From Phytohabitans houttuyneae (GTDB taxonomy: Bacteria > Actinomycetota > Actinomycetes > Mycobacteriales > Micromonosporaceae), in the NCBI RefSeq assembly GCF_011764425.1, contig NZ_BLPF01000004.1, positions 694,001 to 758,000 of the forward strand: DNA of 64,000 nucleotides, given 5' to 3'. Shown piece by piece: positions 13,201 to 26,300 of this stretch. Below the pieces are notes generated by a model that saw nothing but the letters and a program-made list of their open reading frames with translations, had not been told where the DNA came from and ran no database searches. The position numbers and the translations under genes were made by a program. Every line of letters starts with the position of its first letter. Within the stretch, counting starts at the first letter, position 1.

Positions 13201-16200
13201 CGCCGACCTCGACCCGGCCGCCCTGCGGCGCCTGCCCGCCGCGCTCGGTGGCGGCGAGGACCAGGTGGCCGTGCGCGCGAGCGGCACGTACGCCCGCCGC
13301 CTCACCCGCGCCCTCCCCTCCGGCCCACCGGCGCGGGACGCCGCGCCGCGCGGCACCGTGCTGGTCACCGGCGGTACCGGCGGCCTCGGCAGCCAGGTCG
13401 CGCGCTGGCTGGCCGGCGCCGGTGCCGAGCACCTGCTGCTGACCAGCCGCCGCGGCCCGGACGCGCCGGGCGCCGCCGACCTGCACCGCGAGCTGACCGA
13501 CCTCGGCGCCCGGGTGACGATCGTGGCCTGCGACGCCGCCGACCGCGGCGCGCTGGCCGAGGTGCTGGCGTCGGTACCGGCTGACGCGCCACTCAGCGCC
13601 GTCATCCACGCCGCCGGCCTGGTGCGGGACGGTGTGGTCGACGCCCTCACGCCGGACGACCTCGCCGCCGTCATGCGCCCCAAGCTGGACGCCGCCCGCA
13701 ACCTGCACGAGCTGACCGCCGGCTCAGCCCTCGACGCGTTGGTGCTCTTCTCCTCGATGGCCGGCTTCGTCGGCGCGGCGGGGCAGGCCAACTACGCGGC
13801 CGCCAATGCCGCGCTTGACGCCCTCGCCGAGCAGCGCAGGGCCGCCGGCCTGCCCGCGACGTCGATCGCCTGGGGTCCGTGGGCCGACGCGGGCATGGTC
13901 GCCGACGGCGCGGGCGTGGCCGAACGGGTACGGCGCGGCGGCTACACGCCGATGCCGCCCGCGCGGGCGCTCGCCGCACTCGGCCAGGCGATCGGGTACG
14001 GCGACACGGTCGTCGCGGTCGCCGACATCGACTGGGAGCGGTTCACCACCGCGTTCGTCACCGCGCGGTCCAGGCCGCTGCCGCTCATCGCCGACCTGCC
14101 CGAGGTGCGCGAACGGCAGTCCGCCGCCCCGGATGCCGACTCGGCGCTGCGGCGGCACCTCGCCGGGCTGCCCGAGACGGGTCGGGCCCGCGCGGTGCTG
14201 GAGCTGCTGACCGCGCAGGTCGCCGCCGTGCTCGGGTACGCCGACGCCACCGCCATCGAACCGGACCGCGCGTTCAAGGACCTCGGCTTCGACTCGCTGA
14301 CCACGTTGGAGCTGCGCAACGGGATCGCCGCCGCCACCGGCCTGACCCTGCCCGCCTCCCTCGTGTACGACTACCCGACGCCGCGCGCGCTCGCCGACTT
14401 CCTCGTCGGCGAGCTGCTCGGCACGCTCGACGACCCGGCCGCACCCGCGGTACCGGCCGGCGACACCGCCGGCGACCCGATCGCGATCGTCGGTATCGGC
14501 TGCCGGTTCCCCGGTGGCGTCTCCTCGCCCGAGGAGCTGTGGCGGCTGCTCGCCGAAGGGCGCGACGGCATCTCCGGCTTCCCGGCCGACCGCGGCTGGG
14601 ACCTCGACGCGCTCGGCGCCGGCGCCTCCATCACCCGCGAGGGCGGGTTCCTGGCCGGCGTCGCCGACTTCGACGCCGCGTTCTTCGGCATCTCGCCGCG
14701 CGAGGCCCTCGCCATGGACCCGCAGCAGCGGCTGCTGCTGGAGACGACCTGGGAGGCGCTCGAACGGGCCGGCATCGACCCCACCGCGCTGCGGGGCAGC
14801 CAGACCGGTGTGTTCGTCGGCACCAACGGCCAGGACTACGTGGACGTGCTCCGCCGCGGCGCCGACGACGTGCAGGGGTACGCGGCCACCGGCAACACGG
14901 CCAGCGTGATGTCCGGGCGGCTCTCGTACACGCTCGGCCTCGAAGGGCCGGCCGTCACCGTGGACACCGCGTGCTCCTCCTCGCTGGTCGCCATGCACTG
15001 GGCGATGCGCGCGCTGCGCGGCGGCGAGTGCGCGCTGGCCCTGGCCGGCGGGGTGTCGGTGATGTCCACACCGGACTCGTTCGTGGAGTTCAGCGCGCAG
15101 GGCGGCCTGGCGCCGGACGGGCGGTGCAAGGCGTTCGGCGACGCGGCGGACGGCACCAGCTGGTCCGAGGGCGTGGGCATGCTCGTGCTGGAGCGGCTCT
15201 CCGACGCGGTGCGCAACGGTCACCAGGTATGGGGACTCCTGCGCGGCTCGGCGGTCAACCAGGACGGCGCCTCCAACGGCCTCACCGCGCCGAACGGACC
15301 GGCGCAGCAGCGGGTCATCCGCCACGCGCTTGCCGACGCCGGCCTGAGCCCGGGCGACATCGACGCGGTCGAGGCGCACGGCACAGGCACCACGCTCGGC
15401 GACCCGATCGAGGCGCACGCGCTGCTGGCCACTTTCGGCCCGGACCGGGAGCGGCCACTGTGGCTCGGCTCGGTCAAGTCCAACCTCGGCCACACCCAGG
15501 CCGCCGCGGGTGTCGCCGGCGTCATCAAGATGGTGCTCGCGATGCGGCACGGCCTGCTGCCACGCACGCTGCACGCCGACCCGCCGTCATCGCATGTGGA
15601 CTGGACGGCCGGGCCGGTGGCGCTGCTGGGCGAGCCGGCGCCGTGGCCGCAGAACGGCCACCCCCGCCGCGCGGGTGTCTCCGCGTTCGGCGTCTCCGGC
15701 ACCAACGCGCACGTCGTGGTCGAGGCTGCCCCGGCCGCGTCCGCACTGGACGACCGGGACGCGGCGACGCCGGCGCTCGTGCCGTGGCTCGTCTCCGGCC
15801 GCACCGCCGAAGCGCTGGAGACGCAGGTCGAGCGGCTGAGCGCCGCGGTCGACGGGCTGTCCCCGCTCGACGTCGGGTACACGCTCGCCACCGCCCGCGC
15901 CGCGTTCACACACCGGGCCGTCCTGCTCGCGAGCCCCACCGGCACCGCGGAGGTGGCGCGCGGCGCGGCGCCCAGGACGCTCGGGCGGACCGCGTTCCTC
16001 TTCGCCGGACAGGGCTCACAACGGCTCGGCATGGGTCGCGAGCTGTACCACCGGTTCCCGGTCTTCGCCACCGCCCTCGACGAGGTGCTCGAACACCTCC
16101 ACACCGGCCTGCGGGACGTGATGTGGGGCGGTGACGCCGACCTGCTGAACCAGACCGGCCACGCCCAGCCCGCCCTCTTCGCCGTCGAGGTGGCCCTGTA

Positions 16201-19200
16201 CCGCCTCGTCGAGTCGTTCGGCGTGACGCCGGACCACCTCGCCGGCCACTCGATCGGCGAGATCGCGGCCGCGCACGTGGCCGGTGTGCTGTCACTGCCG
16301 GACGCCTGCCGCCTCGTCTCCGCCCGTGCGTCGCTCATGCAGGCCCTGCCGGCGGGCGGCGCGATGGTCGCCGTGCCGGCCACCGAGGACGAGGTCGCAC
16401 CGCTGCTCACCGGTGAGGTGTCGATCGCGGCGGTGAACGGGCCGGCGTCCGTCGTCATCGCCGGCGAGGAGAAGGCGGTACGGAGGATCGCCCGCAAGTT
16501 TCCGAAGAGCCGCAAGCTGCGGGTGTCACACGCGTTCCACTCCCCGCTGATGGAGCCGATGCTCGCCCCGTTCCGGGACGCGATCGCCGGCATCACCCTC
16601 CACGAGCCGCGCATCCCGATCGCCGCCGCCGGGGAGGTGACCGATCCTGAGTACTGGGTCAGGCACGTGCGGGACACCGTGCGGTTTGCCGACGCGGTCT
16701 CGGCGATCGGCGACGCGACGCTCCTGGAGATCGGACCGGACGGAGTGCTCGCCGGGCTCACCGGCAGCGCCATACCGACCCTGCGCAAGGACCGCGACGA
16801 GGAGCCCGCGCTGCTGACCGCGCTGGCCCGCCTGCACGTCGCCGGGGTGGACGTGGACTGGAAGCCGCTGTTCGCCGGCGCGCGCCGGGTCGACCTGCCG
16901 ACCTACGCGTTCCAGCGCGAGCGGTTCTGGCCGTCGCCGGCACCCCGGCCGGGAGCAGTCGATCCGGTGGACGCCGAGTTCTGGTCGGCGGTCGAGCGGG
17001 AGGACGTGGACTCGCTCTCGTCCGCCCTGGAGGTCGACGGCGCCGCCCTCTCGACGGTGGTACCCGCCCTCTCCTCCTGGCGCCGCCGCCGGCAGGAGCG
17101 CTCCATCGTGGACGGCTGGCGCTACGAGGTCACCTGGGAGCCGATCGCCGTACCGGACCGGACGCCGGCCGGCTCGTGGCTCGTGCTCGCCCGCCCCGAG
17201 CAGCCCGAGGCCGAGTGGGTCCGCGAGGCGTTGAGCGCGCAGTCAGTGACGGTCGCGGACCTGCCGTCCCTGCGCGGCCGTACCTTCACCGGCGTCGTCT
17301 CGCTGCTGGCACTCGGGTCGGGCCTGCCGCCGGAGGAGTCCTGGCCGGCAAACCTCCTGCCCGCCCTCACCGGTATCGACGCGCCGCTCTGGTGCCTCAC
17401 GCGAGGTGCCGTGGCATCCGGCGAGGGGGACCGCCTGCGGGAGGCGGGACAGGCGCTGGTGTGGGGTCAGGGACGGGTCGCCGCCCTGGAGCAACCCGAC
17501 CGCTGGGGCGGCCTGGTCGACCTGCCCGACGTCCTCGATGGACCCGCGGCCGCAAACCTCGCCTCGCTCCTCGGCGGCGACGAGGACCAGGTCGCGATCC
17601 GCGCCACCGGCCCGCTCGCGCGACGGCTGGTACGCCCCGCGACACCCGGCTCCGGCCGCACGTGGAAGCCGACCGGCACCGTGCTCGTCGTCGGTGGCAC
17701 CACGCCGATGGGCTCCCGGGTGGCGCGCTGGCTCGCCGCTCAGGGCGCCGAGCACCTGCTGCTGACCGGCCATGACGGCCCGGCCGCCGACGAGCTGCGC
17801 GGCGAGCTGGCCACGCGGGTGACCATCCAAGCCTGCGACCTCGGCGACGGCAACGCCCTCGCCGCCCTCCTCGACGCCGTACCGCCGAGCGCGCCGCTGA
17901 CCGCCGTCGTGCTGGCCGGCGACGAACCCGGCGAGGCGCCCGGGCAGGCAGCCGCGGTCGCGGCCGTGATGGACCGGGTCGCCACGTTGGACGCCGTCCT
18001 CGGCGCCCGGCCGCTCGACGCGTTCGTCCTCTTCGGATCGATTGCCGGCGTGTACGGGTTCCGCGGCCAGAGCGCGGAGGCCTCCGTCGACGCGGTGGTC
18101 GACGCGCTGGCCCGGCGCCGCCGGGACCGGGGCGCGACCGCGCTGTCCGTGTCGTGGGGCGCCTGGGCCGGCGTCGACGCCGGGCCGGAGACCGGCAAGG
18201 GCACCCACGCACAGCTCAACGGCCTGCCCGCGATGCACCCCGACCTGGCCATGGCCGCCCTCGGCGCGGCCGTCGCGGACGGGGCCACCGCGGTCACCCT
18301 CGCCGACGTGGTCTGGGACCGCTTCGCGCCCGCCTTCACCGCGGCGCGCCCGAGCCGGCTGCTGTCCGCGCTGCCGGAGGCGCGGGCCGCCATCGAGGCC
18401 GCGAGCCGCGAGGAGCGTTCCGCCGCGGCCGACCTCCGGGCGAGGTTGCTGAGCCTGCCCGAGGGGGAGCGGCCCGAGGCGGTGCTGGCCCTGGTCCGGG
18501 AGAAGGTCGCCACCGTGCTCGGTCACGCCGGGCCGGACGCGATCGAGCCGGACTGGCCGTTCAAGGACCTCGGGTTCGATTCGCTGACCGCGGTCGACCT
18601 CCGCGACCAGCTCGCCGCCGCGACGGGGCTCAGCCTGCCGGCGACGCTCGCCTTCGACTACCCGACGCCCGAGGCGCTGGCCGGGTACGTGCGGGACGAG
18701 CTGCTCGGCGGCGAGACCCGCCCCGAGGACACCCCGCCGGTCGCGGTGTCCACAGCGGACGACCCGATCGTGATCGTCGGCATGAGCTGCCGCTACCCGG
18801 GCGGCGTCCGGTCGCCGGAGGACCTGTGGCGGCTGGTGGTGGACGAGGTCGACGCCACCGGCGACCTTCCCACGGACCGGGGCTGGGACCTCGACGCGCT
18901 CGGGTACCGCGGCGGCTTCCTCTACGACGTCGCCGACTTCGACCCCGACTTCTTCGCCATCTCGCCGCGCGAGGCGCTGGTGATGGACCCGCAGCAGCGG
19001 CTCGTGCTGGAGGCGACCTGGGAGGCGCTGGAGCGGGCCGGAATCGACCCGGCCGGGCTGCGCGGCACCGACGTCGGCGTCTTCGTCGGCGGCGGCAGCG
19101 GCGACTACCGCCCGCCCGCCGAGCAGACCGGACAGTGGCAGACCGCGCAGTCCGCGAGCCTGCTGTCCGGCCGGGTGGCGTACACGTTCGGCCTGCAAGG

Positions 19201-22200
19201 CCCGACGGTCTCCGTGGACACGGCCTGCTCCTCGTCGCTCGTCGCGCTGCACCTGGCCGCCCAGTCGGTACGCAACGGCGAGTGCGCGATGGCCCTCGCC
19301 GGCGGCGTGACCGTGATGGCGACGCCGATGGTGTTCGTGGAGTTCGGCGAGATGGGTGCGCTGTCGTCGGACGGTCGGTGCAAGGCGTTCTCCGACACGG
19401 CGGACGGCACCGGCTGGTCCGAGGGCGTGGGCATGCTCGTCGTCGAGCGGCTCTCCGACGCGCGCCGGCTCGGCCACACCGTGCTCGCCGTCGTGCGCGG
19501 CAGCGCGATCAACCAGGACGGCGCCTCCAACGGCCTCACCGCTCCGAGCGGACCGGCGCAGCAGCGGGTCATCCGCCGCGCGCTGGCCGCCGCCGGCCTG
19601 TCACCCTCCGATGTGGACGCCGTCGAGGCGCATGGTACGGGCACCACGCTGGGCGATCCGATCGAGGCGCAGGCGCTGCTGGCGACGTACGGGCGGGACC
19701 GGGAGCGGCCGCTGCTCGTCGGCACGGTCAAGTCGAACATCGGGCACACCCAGGCCGCCGCCGGTGTCGCCGGCATCGTCAAGATGGTCCAGGCGCTCCA
19801 CCACGGCGTGCTGCCGAAGAGCCTGCACGTCGACGCCCCGTCGTCGCACGTGGACTGGTCGTCCGGCGCGGTCTCGGTGCTGACGTCGCGGACGCCGTGG
19901 CCCGGCGTGGACCGGCCGCGCCGGGCGGGTGTCTCCTCGTTCGGAGCGAGCGGCACCAACGCGCACGTGATCCTCGAACAGCCGCCGGCACCGGACGAGC
20001 CGGCACCGGCCACCCGCGAGCCGGGCGTGCTGCCGGTGGTGCTCTCCGCGCGCACCCCCGCCGCGCTCCGCGAGCAGGCGACGCGGCTGCTGGCCCGGGT
20101 CGGAGACGGTGGCGACACGAGCCTCGCCGACCTGGCGTACTCCGCGGCGACAACCCGGTCCGCGTTCGAGCACCGTGCGGCCGTGCTCGCCGGCGACCGC
20201 GAGGCACTGCTCTCCGGGCTCGCGGCGGTGGCCGGCGGCGAGCGGGTGCCGCACGTGCTGCAGGACAAGGCCGCCCGGCCGGGCAAGCTGGCCTTCCTCT
20301 TCGCCGGCCAGGGCTCGCAGCGGCTCGGCATGGGACGCGGCCTGTACGAGCGGTACCCCGTCTTCGCGGACGCGCTCGACGCCGTCCTCGCCCACCTCGA
20401 CCCCGACCTCCGCGCGGTGATGTGGGGCGACGACGGCGACGCGCTCAACCAGACCGGTCACGCCCAGCCGGCGCTCTTCGCGGTCGAGGTCGCCCTCTTC
20501 CGCCTCACCGAGTCGTGGGGCCTGCGTCCCGACCTGCTGGCCGGGCACTCCATCGGCGAGATCGCCGCAGCGCACGTGGCCGGAGTGCTCTCCCTTGTGG
20601 ACGCCTGCCGGCTCGTCTCGGCGCGGGCGCGGCTCATGCAGGCGCTGCCCGAGGTCGGTGCGATGGTCGCGCTGCGGGCCACCGAGGCCGAGGTACTGCC
20701 ACTGCTGCACGACGACGTGTCCATCGCCGCGGTCAACGGGCCGCGGTCGGTCGTCATCGCCGGCGCCGAGGAGGCCGTGCTCGCGGTGGCGGCGCGGTTT
20801 GACAAATCGACGCGGCTGCGGGTTTCGCACGCCTTCCACTCGCCGCTGATGGACCCGATGCTCGACGACTTCGCCGCCGTCGTGAAGGGACTGTCGTTCG
20901 CCGAGCCGCGCATCCCGGTCGTGGCGGCCGGCGACATCACCTCGCCGGACTACTGGGTGCGGCACGCGCGCGAGGCCGTGCGCTTCGCCGACGGCGTGCG
21001 GGCGCTCGCCGAGCGCGGTGCGACGGCCTTCGTCGAGCTCGGGCCGGACGGCGTGCTGTCGGCCATGGCCCGCGAGTCCCTGCCGGACACGGCCACCGTC
21101 GTGCCGGCCCTGCGCAAGGAGCGCGACGAGGATGCGAGCCTCGTGGCCGCCGTCGCCCGCCTGCACACACAGGGTGTGCGCGTCGACTGGGCCGGGTTCT
21201 TCGCCGGTACCGGCGCCCGTGCCGTCGACCTGCCCACGTACGGCTTCCAGCGCCAGCGCTACTGGCCGGACGCCATGCCACGCGCCGCGGCACCGGCCGG
21301 GGCGGACGGGTCGGACGAGCGCTTCTGGGCCGCTGTCGCCGGCGAGGACTTCACCGCCCTGGAGTCCATCCTGGACGTCGAGGGTGACGCGCTCGCGAAG
21401 GTACTGCCCGCCCTGCTCGACTGGCGCGGCCAGAAGCGCGACAAGGACGTGGTCGACAGCTGGCGTTTCCGCGTCACGTGGAAGCCCCTGAGCCGCCCGT
21501 CCGCCGCCTCGGTGCCGGGTCGCTGGCTCGCGCTCGTGCCGGACGGCTCGGACGCCACCTGGCTGGACGGCCTCCTCGACGCGGTACGCCTCGACGTGTC
21601 CACACCGGACCGCTCCGCGCTGACCGAGCGGCTGCGCGCGGTCGAGGGTCCATTCGCGGGTGTGCTGCTCCTGCCCACCGCCGACGCCCCGCTGGCCGCG
21701 ACCGCCGTACAGGCGCTCGGCGACGCGGGCATCGCCGCTCCACTGTGGTGCCTCACGCGGGGCGCCGTCTCCGTCGGGCGCACCGATCCGGTACGCGCCC
21801 CCGAGCAGGCGGCCGTCTGGGGCCTCGGAGCGGTCGCCGCCCTGGAGTACCCCGAGCGGTGGGGCGGCCTCGTCGACCTGCCGGACACCGTCGACGAGCG
21901 CGCCGCCACCGGCCTCGCGGCGGTTCTCGCCGGCCTCGACGGCGAGAGCCAGGTGGCCGTGCGACCGTCCGCCCTCTTCGGCCGGCGGCTGCTGCCGGCA
22001 CCCGCACCGGAGCCGGCACGGGTCTGGGAGCCGCGCGGCACCGTGCTCATCACCGGCGGCACCGGCGCGCTCGGCGGGCACGTCGCCCGGCGGCTCGCCC
22101 GTGACGGAGCCGACCATCTGATCCTGGCCAGCCGCCGCGGACTCGACGCGCCGGGAGCGGCGCAGCTGCGGGACGAGCTGGCCGCGCTCGGCACCCGGGT

Positions 22201-23311
22201 CACGGTCGCCGCCTGCGACGTCGCCGACCGGACCGCGCTCGCCGCGCTGCTGGCTGAGCAGCCGGTCAACGCGGTCGTACACACGGCCGGTGTCCTCGAC
22301 GACGGCGTCCTCGACCGGCTGACGCCGGACCGGTTCGCGGCGGTCTTCCGGTCCAAGGTGGAGGCCGCACTGGCCTTGGACGAGCTCGTCCCGGACGCCG
22401 AGGCGTTCGTGCTCTTCTCCTCCGCCTCCGCCGTCGTCGGCAATCCGGGGCAGGCCAACTACACCGCCGCGAACGCGGTGCTCGACGCGCTCGCCGAGCG
22501 GCGCCGCGCCGCCGGTCGCGCCGCGACCTCCATCGCCTGGGGCGCCTGGGGAGGCGGTGGCATGGCCGGCAGCACCGAGGCGGAGCAGGCCACTCGCCGC
22601 GCCGGCATCGCCACGATGGACCCGGACCTCGCCTGTACCGCCATGTGGCAGCTGGTCGCCGAGGGCGAGCCCGCCACGCTCGTCGCCGCCGTCCCGGCCG
22701 GACGCGGCATGGGCGGCGGGCGTCCCGGTCCCCTGCTGCGCGATCTGCCCGGCGCCACCGATCCGGATGCCGCGGACCTGCCGGACGAGGGCGAGCTTCG
22801 CGAACACCTGCTGTCGCTGCCCCGCGCCGGCCGGCTGGACGCGGTGCTCGACCTGGTCCGGGGCCGCTGCGCCGACGTGCTCGGCCAGCCGGACGTGGAG
22901 GCGGTCGGCGCCGATCGCCCCTTCCGTGACCTGGGCTTCGACTCTCTGGCCACCGTGGAGCTGCGCAACCAGCTCAACCTCGTCACCGGCCTGAGCCTTC
23001 CCTCGACGCTGGTCTTCGACCATCCCACGCCGGCCGCGCTCGCCGAGCACGTACTCGGCGAGCTGCTGCCCGAACAGGACGGCGGCACCGAGGCCGACGG
23101 CGAGGAGGCCAGGATCCGGGCGCTGCTCGCCAGCGTGCCACTGGCCCGGCTCCGCGAGGTGGGCGTGCTGGAACCGCTGCTGCAGCTCGCCGGACACGAC
23201 GGTGCCGCGGCGCCCGCCGCGGACGGCGACGCCGAGCTGATCGACTCGATGTCCGTGGACGACCTGGTGCGGGCGGCGCTCGACGGGGCGCCCGACCCGG
23301 CGCACGACTGA
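6320..23311 (+). CDS. Type I modular PKS, gene A, second segment (modules W3-W6 with C-terminal docking domain)
   Basis: The reading frame is meaningful from about 6285. ATG 6320 is only the first ATG and lies inside the W3 ketosynthase, so this is the continuation of the segment ending at 6302. With one base restored, the visible part of gene A is 7770 codons including the stop. The segment finishes KS of W3, then AT-KR-ACP of W3, then W4, W5 and W6, each KS-AT-KR-ACP. It ends with a docking region (about 23090-23308) whose helix contains [11 protein letters not shown], as in DEBS-type C-terminal docking domains. Gene B begins 11 bp after the stop, so the two are co-transcribed and W6 should pass its chain to W7. 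W5 has a dead KR. Confidence 0.93.
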   Translation: MATPNSFIEFTHQGGMAADGRCKAFSDAADGTGWSEGVGVLVVERLSDARRNGHPILAVVRGSAVNQDGASNGLTAPNGPSQQRVIRQALANAGLKLSDVDAVEAHGTGTSLGDPIEAQALLATYGQDREHPLFLGSIKSNIGHTQAAAGVAGVIKMVLALRHGVLPRTLHAATPSSHVDWSAGRVSLLTENTPWPEVDRARRAGISSFGVSGTNAHVVIEHAPAEPEPRPRAEPGAVVPWIVSGRTAATAREQADTLAAAVAGLDPVDVGASLVDTRSLFEHRAVLLGETRVEGVADVEGRTVFVFPGQGSQWVGMGARLLAESPVFAARAAECAAALSAHVDWSLLDLLRGEAHAALLERVDVVQPASFAVMVSLAEMWRAHGVAPDAVVGHSQGEIAAACVSGALSLPDAALVVALRSRAIGARLAGRGGMVSVALAADEMARRLPGDGRVSIAAVNGPRSVVVSGDPDALDALCAELSGEDIWLRRIAVDYASHSAQVEALHDDLLAQLAPIRPRTPSVPFRSTVTGGWIDGPALDAEYWYRNLRQTVGFEPAIQALLGEGHRVFVEVSSHPVLTGAVSDTADLADTAGEAVVVAGTLRRDEGGLHRFAASLAELFVRGVPVDWKPFLAGGRRVDLPTYAFQHERFWVTPAEPGPSMAADPEEAAFWAAVEREDLAALTASLRLDAPALTAVLPALSAWRRQRQDRAAVDALRYRVAWQPVGALPQATLTGTWLLVTAAGAGGEDVAAALTAHGAEVRRLVLDDECVDRAVLAARLDGAGGVTGIVSLLAAAEEPSERYPALSGGLALTVALVQALGDAGVDAPLWCLTRRAVAASPADTAVRPAQAQVLGVAWTAALEHPRRYGGAIDLPDVLDGRAAQRLAAVLTGQSGEDQVAIRQQGVLARRVVRAPSTGTPARPWQPRGTTLVTGATGTIGPDLARWLARRGAEHVVLTSRTGMAAPGMAELVAELAELGTEAEVRSCDVADRDAVAALLAALTADGRTVRTVVHAAAVIRLGTLAEMSLAEFSLVVHAKVAGAEHLDELLDTDELDAFVLYSSIAGMWGSGDHGAYAAGNAHLAALAANRRARGRHALSVHWGKWPENTRLDEPDPYGVIRSGLVYLDPDLAMAGLGQVLDDDETAVAVADIDWDRYHPTFSARRDTTLFAEVPEVRRLVEAAERASREAAEGEFATRLRTLTPGERARVLVDLVRAEAATVLGHASVDSLPERRAFREVGFDSVTAVDLRNRLAAATGLKLPTTMVFDYPTPIALAQFLAGQVTGDPAGTPAAPAVVAAASDEPIAIVGMACRFPGGAASPDDLWRLLRDGVDATSEFPPDRGWDADAIYDPDPDRPGTSYTVRGGFLDGAGDFDPGFFGISPREALAMDPQQRLLLETAWEAIERAGIDPETLRGSRTGAFIGASYQGYGEGAANEAHMMTGTASSVLSGRVAYLFGLEGPAVTLDTACSSSLVALHLACQSLRNGESTLALAGGVTVMGTPASFIGFSRQRALAADGRCKAFGDGADGMSLAEGAGILLVERLSDAQRHGHPVLAVVRGSAVNQDGASNGLTAPNGPSQQRVIHQALANARLTVADVDAVEAHGTGTALGDPIEAQALLATYGQRDGKPLLLGSVKSNIGHTQAAAGAAGVIKMVQALRYGLLPRTLHAEAPSSHVDWTAGAVQLLIDESAWPEVDRPWRAGVSSFGISGTNAHVILEQAPAAPPAGEAPEPGVVPVLVSGRTGEALRAQAERLLSLVDGVPLADLSYSLATGRTGFEHRAAIVAADSADVERGLAALRDGGPAAGLVRGAPASDRLAILFTGQGSQRLGMGRELYERFPAFASALDDALAHLDPGVRHVMWGSDPAALDDTGWAQPALFAVEVALYRLVESWGVTPDHLAGHSIGEVAAAHVAGVLSLADAGALVTARASLMRELPAGGAMVAIRATEDDVRPLLTPGVSIAAVNGPAAVVIAGDEAEVDAVAARFEKATRLRVSHAFHSPLMEPMLDGFRAAIAGLTFEAPRIPIATAGDPTDPEYWVRHVRDSVRFADGIASIARQGVTTYLELGPDGVLCGMARESLDEGAALLPALRRDRAEVATLVAAVAGMHVHGVRVDWHAYFAGSGARRADLPTYPFQHQRFWPEPAAAPARSVVDGWRYRATWKPVPERTAAPSGTWLALTSSAPLPEGLDAVRVEVTAPERSDLAARLAGAGTGFVGVISLLDDAALTLAAVQALGDAGIDAPLWCVTRRAVATGPADAPPDPEQAAIWGLGRVAALEHPRRWGGLVDLPADLDPAALRRLPAALGGGEDQVAVRASGTYARRLTRALPSGPPARDAAPRGTVLVTGGTGGLGSQVARWLAGAGAEHLLLTSRRGPDAPGAADLHRELTDLGARVTIVACDAADRGALAEVLASVPADAPLSAVIHAAGLVRDGVVDALTPDDLAAVMRPKLDAARNLHELTAGSALDALVLFSSMAGFVGAAGQANYAAANAALDALAEQRRAAGLPATSIAWGPWADAGMVADGAGVAERVRRGGYTPMPPARALAALGQAIGYGDTVVAVADIDWERFTTAFVTARSRPLPLIADLPEVRERQSAAPDADSALRRHLAGLPETGRARAVLELLTAQVAAVLGYADATAIEPDRAFKDLGFDSLTTLELRNGIAAATGLTLPASLVYDYPTPRALADFLVGELLGTLDDPAAPAVPAGDTAGDPIAIVGIGCRFPGGVSSPEELWRLLAEGRDGISGFPADRGWDLDALGAGASITREGGFLAGVADFDAAFFGISPREALAMDPQQRLLLETTWEALERAGIDPTALRGSQTGVFVGTNGQDYVDVLRRGADDVQGYAATGNTASVMSGRLSYTLGLEGPAVTVDTACSSSLVAMHWAMRALRGGECALALAGGVSVMSTPDSFVEFSAQGGLAPDGRCKAFGDAADGTSWSEGVGMLVLERLSDAVRNGHQVWGLLRGSAVNQDGASNGLTAPNGPAQQRVIRHALADAGLSPGDIDAVEAHGTGTTLGDPIEAHALLATFGPDRERPLWLGSVKSNLGHTQAAAGVAGVIKMVLAMRHGLLPRTLHADPPSSHVDWTAGPVALLGEPAPWPQNGHPRRAGVSAFGVSGTNAHVVVEAAPAASALDDRDAATPALVPWLVSGRTAEALETQVERLSAAVDGLSPLDVGYTLATARAAFTHRAVLLASPTGTAEVARGAAPRTLGRTAFLFAGQGSQRLGMGRELYHRFPVFATALDEVLEHLHTGLRDVMWGGDADLLNQTGHAQPALFAVEVALYRLVESFGVTPDHLAGHSIGEIAAAHVAGVLSLPDACRLVSARASLMQALPAGGAMVAVPATEDEVAPLLTGEVSIAAVNGPASVVIAGEEKAVRRIARKFPKSRKLRVSHAFHSPLMEPMLAPFRDAIAGITLHEPRIPIAAAGEVTDPEYWVRHVRDTVRFADAVSAIGDATLLEIGPDGVLAGLTGSAIPTLRKDRDEEPALLTALARLHVAGVDVDWKPLFAGARRVDLPTYAFQRERFWPSPAPRPGAVDPVDAEFWSAVEREDVDSLSSALEVDGAALSTVVPALSSWRRRRQERSIVDGWRYEVTWEPIAVPDRTPAGSWLVLARPEQPEAEWVREALSAQSVTVADLPSLRGRTFTGVVSLLALGSGLPPEESWPANLLPALTGIDAPLWCLTRGAVASGEGDRLREAGQALVWGQGRVAALEQPDRWGGLVDLPDVLDGPAAANLASLLGGDEDQVAIRATGPLARRLVRPATPGSGRTWKPTGTVLVVGGTTPMGSRVARWLAAQGAEHLLLTGHDGPAADELRGELATRVTIQACDLGDGNALAALLDAVPPSAPLTAVVLAGDEPGEAPGQAAAVAAVMDRVATLDAVLGARPLDAFVLFGSIAGVYGFRGQSAEASVDAVVDALARRRRDRGATALSVSWGAWAGVDAGPETGKGTHAQLNGLPAMHPDLAMAALGAAVADGATAVTLADVVWDRFAPAFTAARPSRLLSALPEARAAIEAASREERSAAADLRARLLSLPEGERPEAVLALVREKVATVLGHAGPDAIEPDWPFKDLGFDSLTAVDLRDQLAAATGLSLPATLAFDYPTPEALAGYVRDELLGGETRPEDTPPVAVSTADDPIVIVGMSCRYPGGVRSPEDLWRLVVDEVDATGDLPTDRGWDLDALGYRGGFLYDVADFDPDFFAISPREALVMDPQQRLVLEATWEALERAGIDPAGLRGTDVGVFVGGGSGDYRPPAEQTGQWQTAQSASLLSGRVAYTFGLQGPTVSVDTACSSSLVALHLAAQSVRNGECAMALAGGVTVMATPMVFVEFGEMGALSSDGRCKAFSDTADGTGWSEGVGMLVVERLSDARRLGHTVLAVVRGSAINQDGASNGLTAPSGPAQQRVIRRALAAAGLSPSDVDAVEAHGTGTTLGDPIEAQALLATYGRDRERPLLVGTVKSNIGHTQAAAGVAGIVKMVQALHHGVLPKSLHVDAPSSHVDWSSGAVSVLTSRTPWPGVDRPRRAGVSSFGASGTNAHVILEQPPAPDEPAPATREPGVLPVVLSARTPAALREQATRLLARVGDGGDTSLADLAYSAATTRSAFEHRAAVLAGDREALLSGLAAVAGGERVPHVLQDKAARPGKLAFLFAGQGSQRLGMGRGLYERYPVFADALDAVLAHLDPDLRAVMWGDDGDALNQTGHAQPALFAVEVALFRLTESWGLRPDLLAGHSIGEIAAAHVAGVLSLVDACRLVSARARLMQALPEVGAMVALRATEAEVLPLLHDDVSIAAVNGPRSVVIAGAEEAVLAVAARFDKSTRLRVSHAFHSPLMDPMLDDFAAVVKGLSFAEPRIPVVAAGDITSPDYWVRHAREAVRFADGVRALAERGATAFVELGPDGVLSAMARESLPDTATVVPALRKERDEDASLVAAVARLHTQGVRVDWAGFFAGTGARAVDLPTYGFQRQRYWPDAMPRAAAPAGADGSDERFWAAVAGEDFTALESILDVEGDALAKVLPALLDWRGQKRDKDVVDSWRFRVTWKPLSRPSAASVPGRWLALVPDGSDATWLDGLLDAVRLDVSTPDRSALTERLRAVEGPFAGVLLLPTADAPLAATAVQALGDAGIAAPLWCLTRGAVSVGRTDPVRAPEQAAVWGLGAVAALEYPERWGGLVDLPDTVDERAATGLAAVLAGLDGESQVAVRPSALFGRRLLPAPAPEPARVWEPRGTVLITGGTGALGGHVARRLARDGADHLILASRRGLDAPGAAQLRDELAALGTRVTVAACDVADRTALAALLAEQPVNAVVHTAGVLDDGVLDRLTPDRFAAVFRSKVEAALALDELVPDAEAFVLFSSASAVVGNPGQANYTAANAVLDALAERRRAAGRAATSIAWGAWGGGGMAGSTEAEQATRRAGIATMDPDLACTAMWQLVAEGEPATLVAAVPAGRGMGGGRPGPLLRDLPGATDPDAADLPDEGELREHLLSLPRAGRLDAVLDLVRGRCADVLGQPDVEAVGADRPFRDLGFDSLATVELRNQLNLVTGLSLPSTLVFDHPTPAALAEHVLGELLPEQDGGTEADGEEARIRALLASVPLARLREVGVLEPLLQLAGHDGAAAPAADGDAELIDSMSVDDLVRAALDGAPDPAHD
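10227..14440 (+). other. PKS module W4: KS-AT(malonyl)-KR-ACP
   Basis: KS 10227-11480 (Cys 10730). AT 11778-12690 has GHSIGE and HAFH, malonyl-type. No dimerisation element (FWxxVExxD) is seen after the AT, unlike the other KR-only modules. KR 13352-13945 has TGGTGGLG, Lys in RPKLDAAR and Tyr 13793, but the LDD position reads LVRD and there is no Trp of the A-type. It should be active. Its stereochemistry is less certain, probably B-type. The ACP is about 14150-14430 (Ser 14294). The predicted group is a hydroxyl at C17 in the collinear model. Confidence 0.86.
14474..18740 (+). other. PKS module W5: KS-AT(malonyl)-inactive KR-ACP
   Basis: KS 14474-15725 (Cys 14972) and AT 15991-16890 (GHSIGE, HAFH) look intact and malonyl-specific. 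The KR-like region at 17675-18230 keeps its length but has lost its chemistry. The NADPH loop reads VGGTTPMG, the LDD segment reads GDEPGEAP, and the Lys segment reads MDRVATLD. The Ser motif is LFGS, and the Tyr/Asn motif GQANYAAAN is replaced by GQSAEASVD. It should not reduce, leaving a beta-ketone. The ACP is 18440-18720 (Ser 18581). The KR was probably kept as a structural spacer. Confidence 0.9.
18755..23308 (+). other. PKS module W6: KS-AT(malonyl)-KR(B-type)-ACP-docking domain
   Basis: KS 18755-19985 (Cys 19226). The region where other KS domains carry NGQDY is different here (GSGDYRPP), which is tolerated in the family. AT 20288-21200 has GHSIGE and HAFH. KR 22037-22600 has [11 protein letters not shown], Lys in RSKVEAAL and Tyr 22460, so it is active and B-type. 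The ACP is 22790-23080 (Ser 22943), followed by the helical docking tail to 23308. The predicted group is a hydroxyl at C13. The tail should pair with the N-terminal coiled coil of gene B. Confidence 0.87.
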
Positions 23312-23322
23312 CGGAGCTGAGC

Positions 23323-26300
23323 ATGAACACCTCCAGCGAGAAGGTTGTCGAGGCGCTGCGGGCTGCCGTCAAGGAGACCGAGCGGCTCCGCCGGCAAAAC
23401 CGCCAGCTCGTCGCGGCGGCCACCGAGCCGATCGCCATCGTCGGGATGGCGTGCCGCTTCCCGGGTGAGGTGTACTCGCCGGAGGACCTCTGGGAGCTCG
23501 TGGCCGGCGGCCGCGACGCGATGTCCGGCTTTCCGACCGACCGGGGCTGGGACGTCGACGTGCTCGGCACCGGCGAGGTCGACGAGCGCGGTATGGCCGT
23601 CAGCCAGCAGGGCGGTTTTCTCAGCTGCGTCGCCGACTTCGACCCGGGCTTCTTCGGCATCTCGCCGCGCGAGGCGCTCACGATGGACCCGCAGCAGCGG
23701 CTGCTGCTGGAGACGGCGTGGGAGGCGCTGGAGCGCGCGGGCATCGATCCGACCGGGCTGCGCGGCAGCCGCACCGGAGTCTACGTCGGCACGAACGGGC
23801 AGGATTACGCCTACCTGATGATGCGGTCGCTCGACGACGCCACCGGCGACGTCGGCACCGGGATCGCGGCGAGCGCGACGTCCGGGCGGCTGTCGTACAC
23901 GCTCGGCCTGGAAGGGCCGGCGCTCACCGTCGACACCGCCTGCTCCTCGTCGCTTGTCGCGCTGCACCTGGCGGTACACGCGCTGCGCACCGGCGAGTGC
24001 ACGCTCGCCCTCGCCGGCGGCGTGAACATCATGGCGACGCCGGGGCCGCTGCTGGAGTTCAGCCGGCAGGGCGGGCTGGCGCGCGACGGGCGGTGCAAGG
24101 CGTTCGCCGACGCCGCCGACGGCACCGGCTGGTCCGAAGGGGTCGGCCTTCTGCTGCTCGAACGGCTCTCCGACGCCCAGCGCAACGGACACGACGTGCT
24201 CGCCGTCGTACGCGGCTCGGCCGTCAACCAGGACGGCGCCTCCAACGGCTTCACCGCGCCGAGCGGGCGTGCGCAGCAGCGGGTCATCCGCGATGCGCTG
24301 GCCTCCGCCGGCCTCGCACCGTCCGACGTGGACGTCGTGGAGGCGCACGGTACCGGCACGCCGCTCGGCGACCCGATCGAGGCGCGCAGCATCCTCGCCA
24401 CGTACGGGCGCGACCGGGAGCGGCCGCTGCTGCTCGGCTCCGTCAAGTCGAACATCGGCCACACCCAGGCCGCCGCTGGCGTCGCCGGCATCATCAAGAT
24501 GGTCCAGGCGATGCGGCACGGCGTGGTACCGAAGACGCTGCACGTCGACCGGCCGTCGTCGCATGTGGACTGGTCGGCCGGCGCGGTGCGACTGCTGACC
24601 GCCGAGTCAGCCTGGCCGGAGGTCGACCGGCCGTGGCGGGCGGGCGTCTCGTCCTTCGGTGTCAGCGGCACCAACGCCCACGTCATCATCGAGCGCGCGC
24701 CGGCTGCCGCCGACGGCGAGTCCGTGTGGGCGGGGACCGGCCCGCTGCCCTACGTGCTGTCCGGCCACACCGCGGACGCGCTGCGTGACCAGGCGGCCGC
24801 GCTGCTGGCGCACCTGGACCGCGAGCCCGAGGCGGCCGGGGTGGACCTCGCGCACTCGCTGGTGACGACGCGTGCGCGGCTCACGCACCGGCTCGCCGCC
24901 GTCGTGCCGGACCGTGGCGCGCTGCGCGACGCCCTCACCGCCTGGGTGGCCAGCGGCACCGCACCGGGGGTGGTCACCGGCGCCGCCACGGGACGCACGA
25001 AGCTTGGCGTGCTCTTCGCCGGGCAGGGCTCGCAGCGGCTGGGCATGGGCCGGCAGCTCTACGACAGGTTCCCCGCCTTCGCCACCGCGCTGGACGAGGC
25101 ACTGTCCCACCTCGACCCCGAGGTCCGCGCGGTGATGTGGGGCGACGACGCCGACCTGCTCGCCCGCACCGGATACGCGCAGCCGGCACTCTTCGCCGTC
25201 GAGGTCGCCCTCTACCGGCTGGCCGAGTCGTTCGGCGTACGGCCGGATGTGGTGGGTGGACACTCGATCGGCGAGGTGGTGGCGGCCCACGTGGCCGGCG
25301 TGCTGTCGCTCGCGGACGCCGCCGCGCTCGTCTCGGCGCGCGCGTCGCTCATGCAGGCGCTCCCGCCGGGCGGCGCGATGGTCGCGCTCCGCGCGTCCGA
25401 GGCTGAGGTGACGCCGCTGCTGACCGAGGGCGTCTCGATCGCCGCGGTCAACGGCCCGGCCGCCGTCGTCATCGCCGGCGCGGAGGAGGCCGTGGCGCCG
25501 GTCGCGGCCCGCTTCGCCAAGAGCACGCGGCTGCGGGTGTCGCACGCGTTCCACTCGCCGCTGATGGACCCGATGCTGGACGCGTTCCGGGCGGCCGTCC
25601 GCGACCTCACCTTCAGCCCGCCCGAGATCCCGGTCGTAGCGGCCGGCGACGTGACCGACCCTGAGTACTGGGTCAGGCACGTGCGCGAGGCGGTCCGCTT
25701 TGCCGACGGGGTGCGGAGCATGGCCGCCGAGGGCGTCGGCGCCCTCCTGGAACTCGGGCCGGACGGCGTGCTGACCGCGATGGCACAGGACTGCCTTGCC
25801 GAGGTGGCACGCCCCGTCGCCACCGTGCCGATGCTCCGCAAGGACCGCGGTGAGGAGGTCGCGACCGTCGCGGCGCTCGCCGGGCTCTTCGTGGCCGGCG
25901 CCACGGTGGATTTCGCCCCCCTCTTCGACGGCAGCGGGGCGCGCCGGGTCGCCCTGCCCACCTACGCCTTCCAGCACGAGCGCTTCTGGCCCGCGGTCTC
26001 CGTCCGCGCCGGCGACGCCACCGGGCTGGGGCTGGCCGCGGCGGAGCATCCGATGCTGGGCGCCGCGATGACCGTCGCTGGCTCCGGCGAGCTGGTGATG
26101 ACGGGCCTGCTCTCGCTCGCCACCCACCCATGGCTGGCCGACCACGTGGTGCACGGCACCGTCGTCGTGCCCGGCGCGGGCGTGCTCGAGCTCGCGATGC
26201 GCGCCGCCGACCAGGCCGGGTGCGACCGGGTGGACGAGCTGACCCAGGCGATGCCGCTGGCGCTCGACGAGCGGGGTGCGGTGGCGGTGCAGGTGTGGGT

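Noticed and set aside
19601-23305. Very long open frame on the minus strand (over 1200 codons), and similar ones elsewhere over the PKS genes
   Set aside because: Antisense shadow of GC-rich codons. The translation is low-complexity (Arg, Gly, Asp, Val), has no domain motifs, and overlaps a clear PKS gene.
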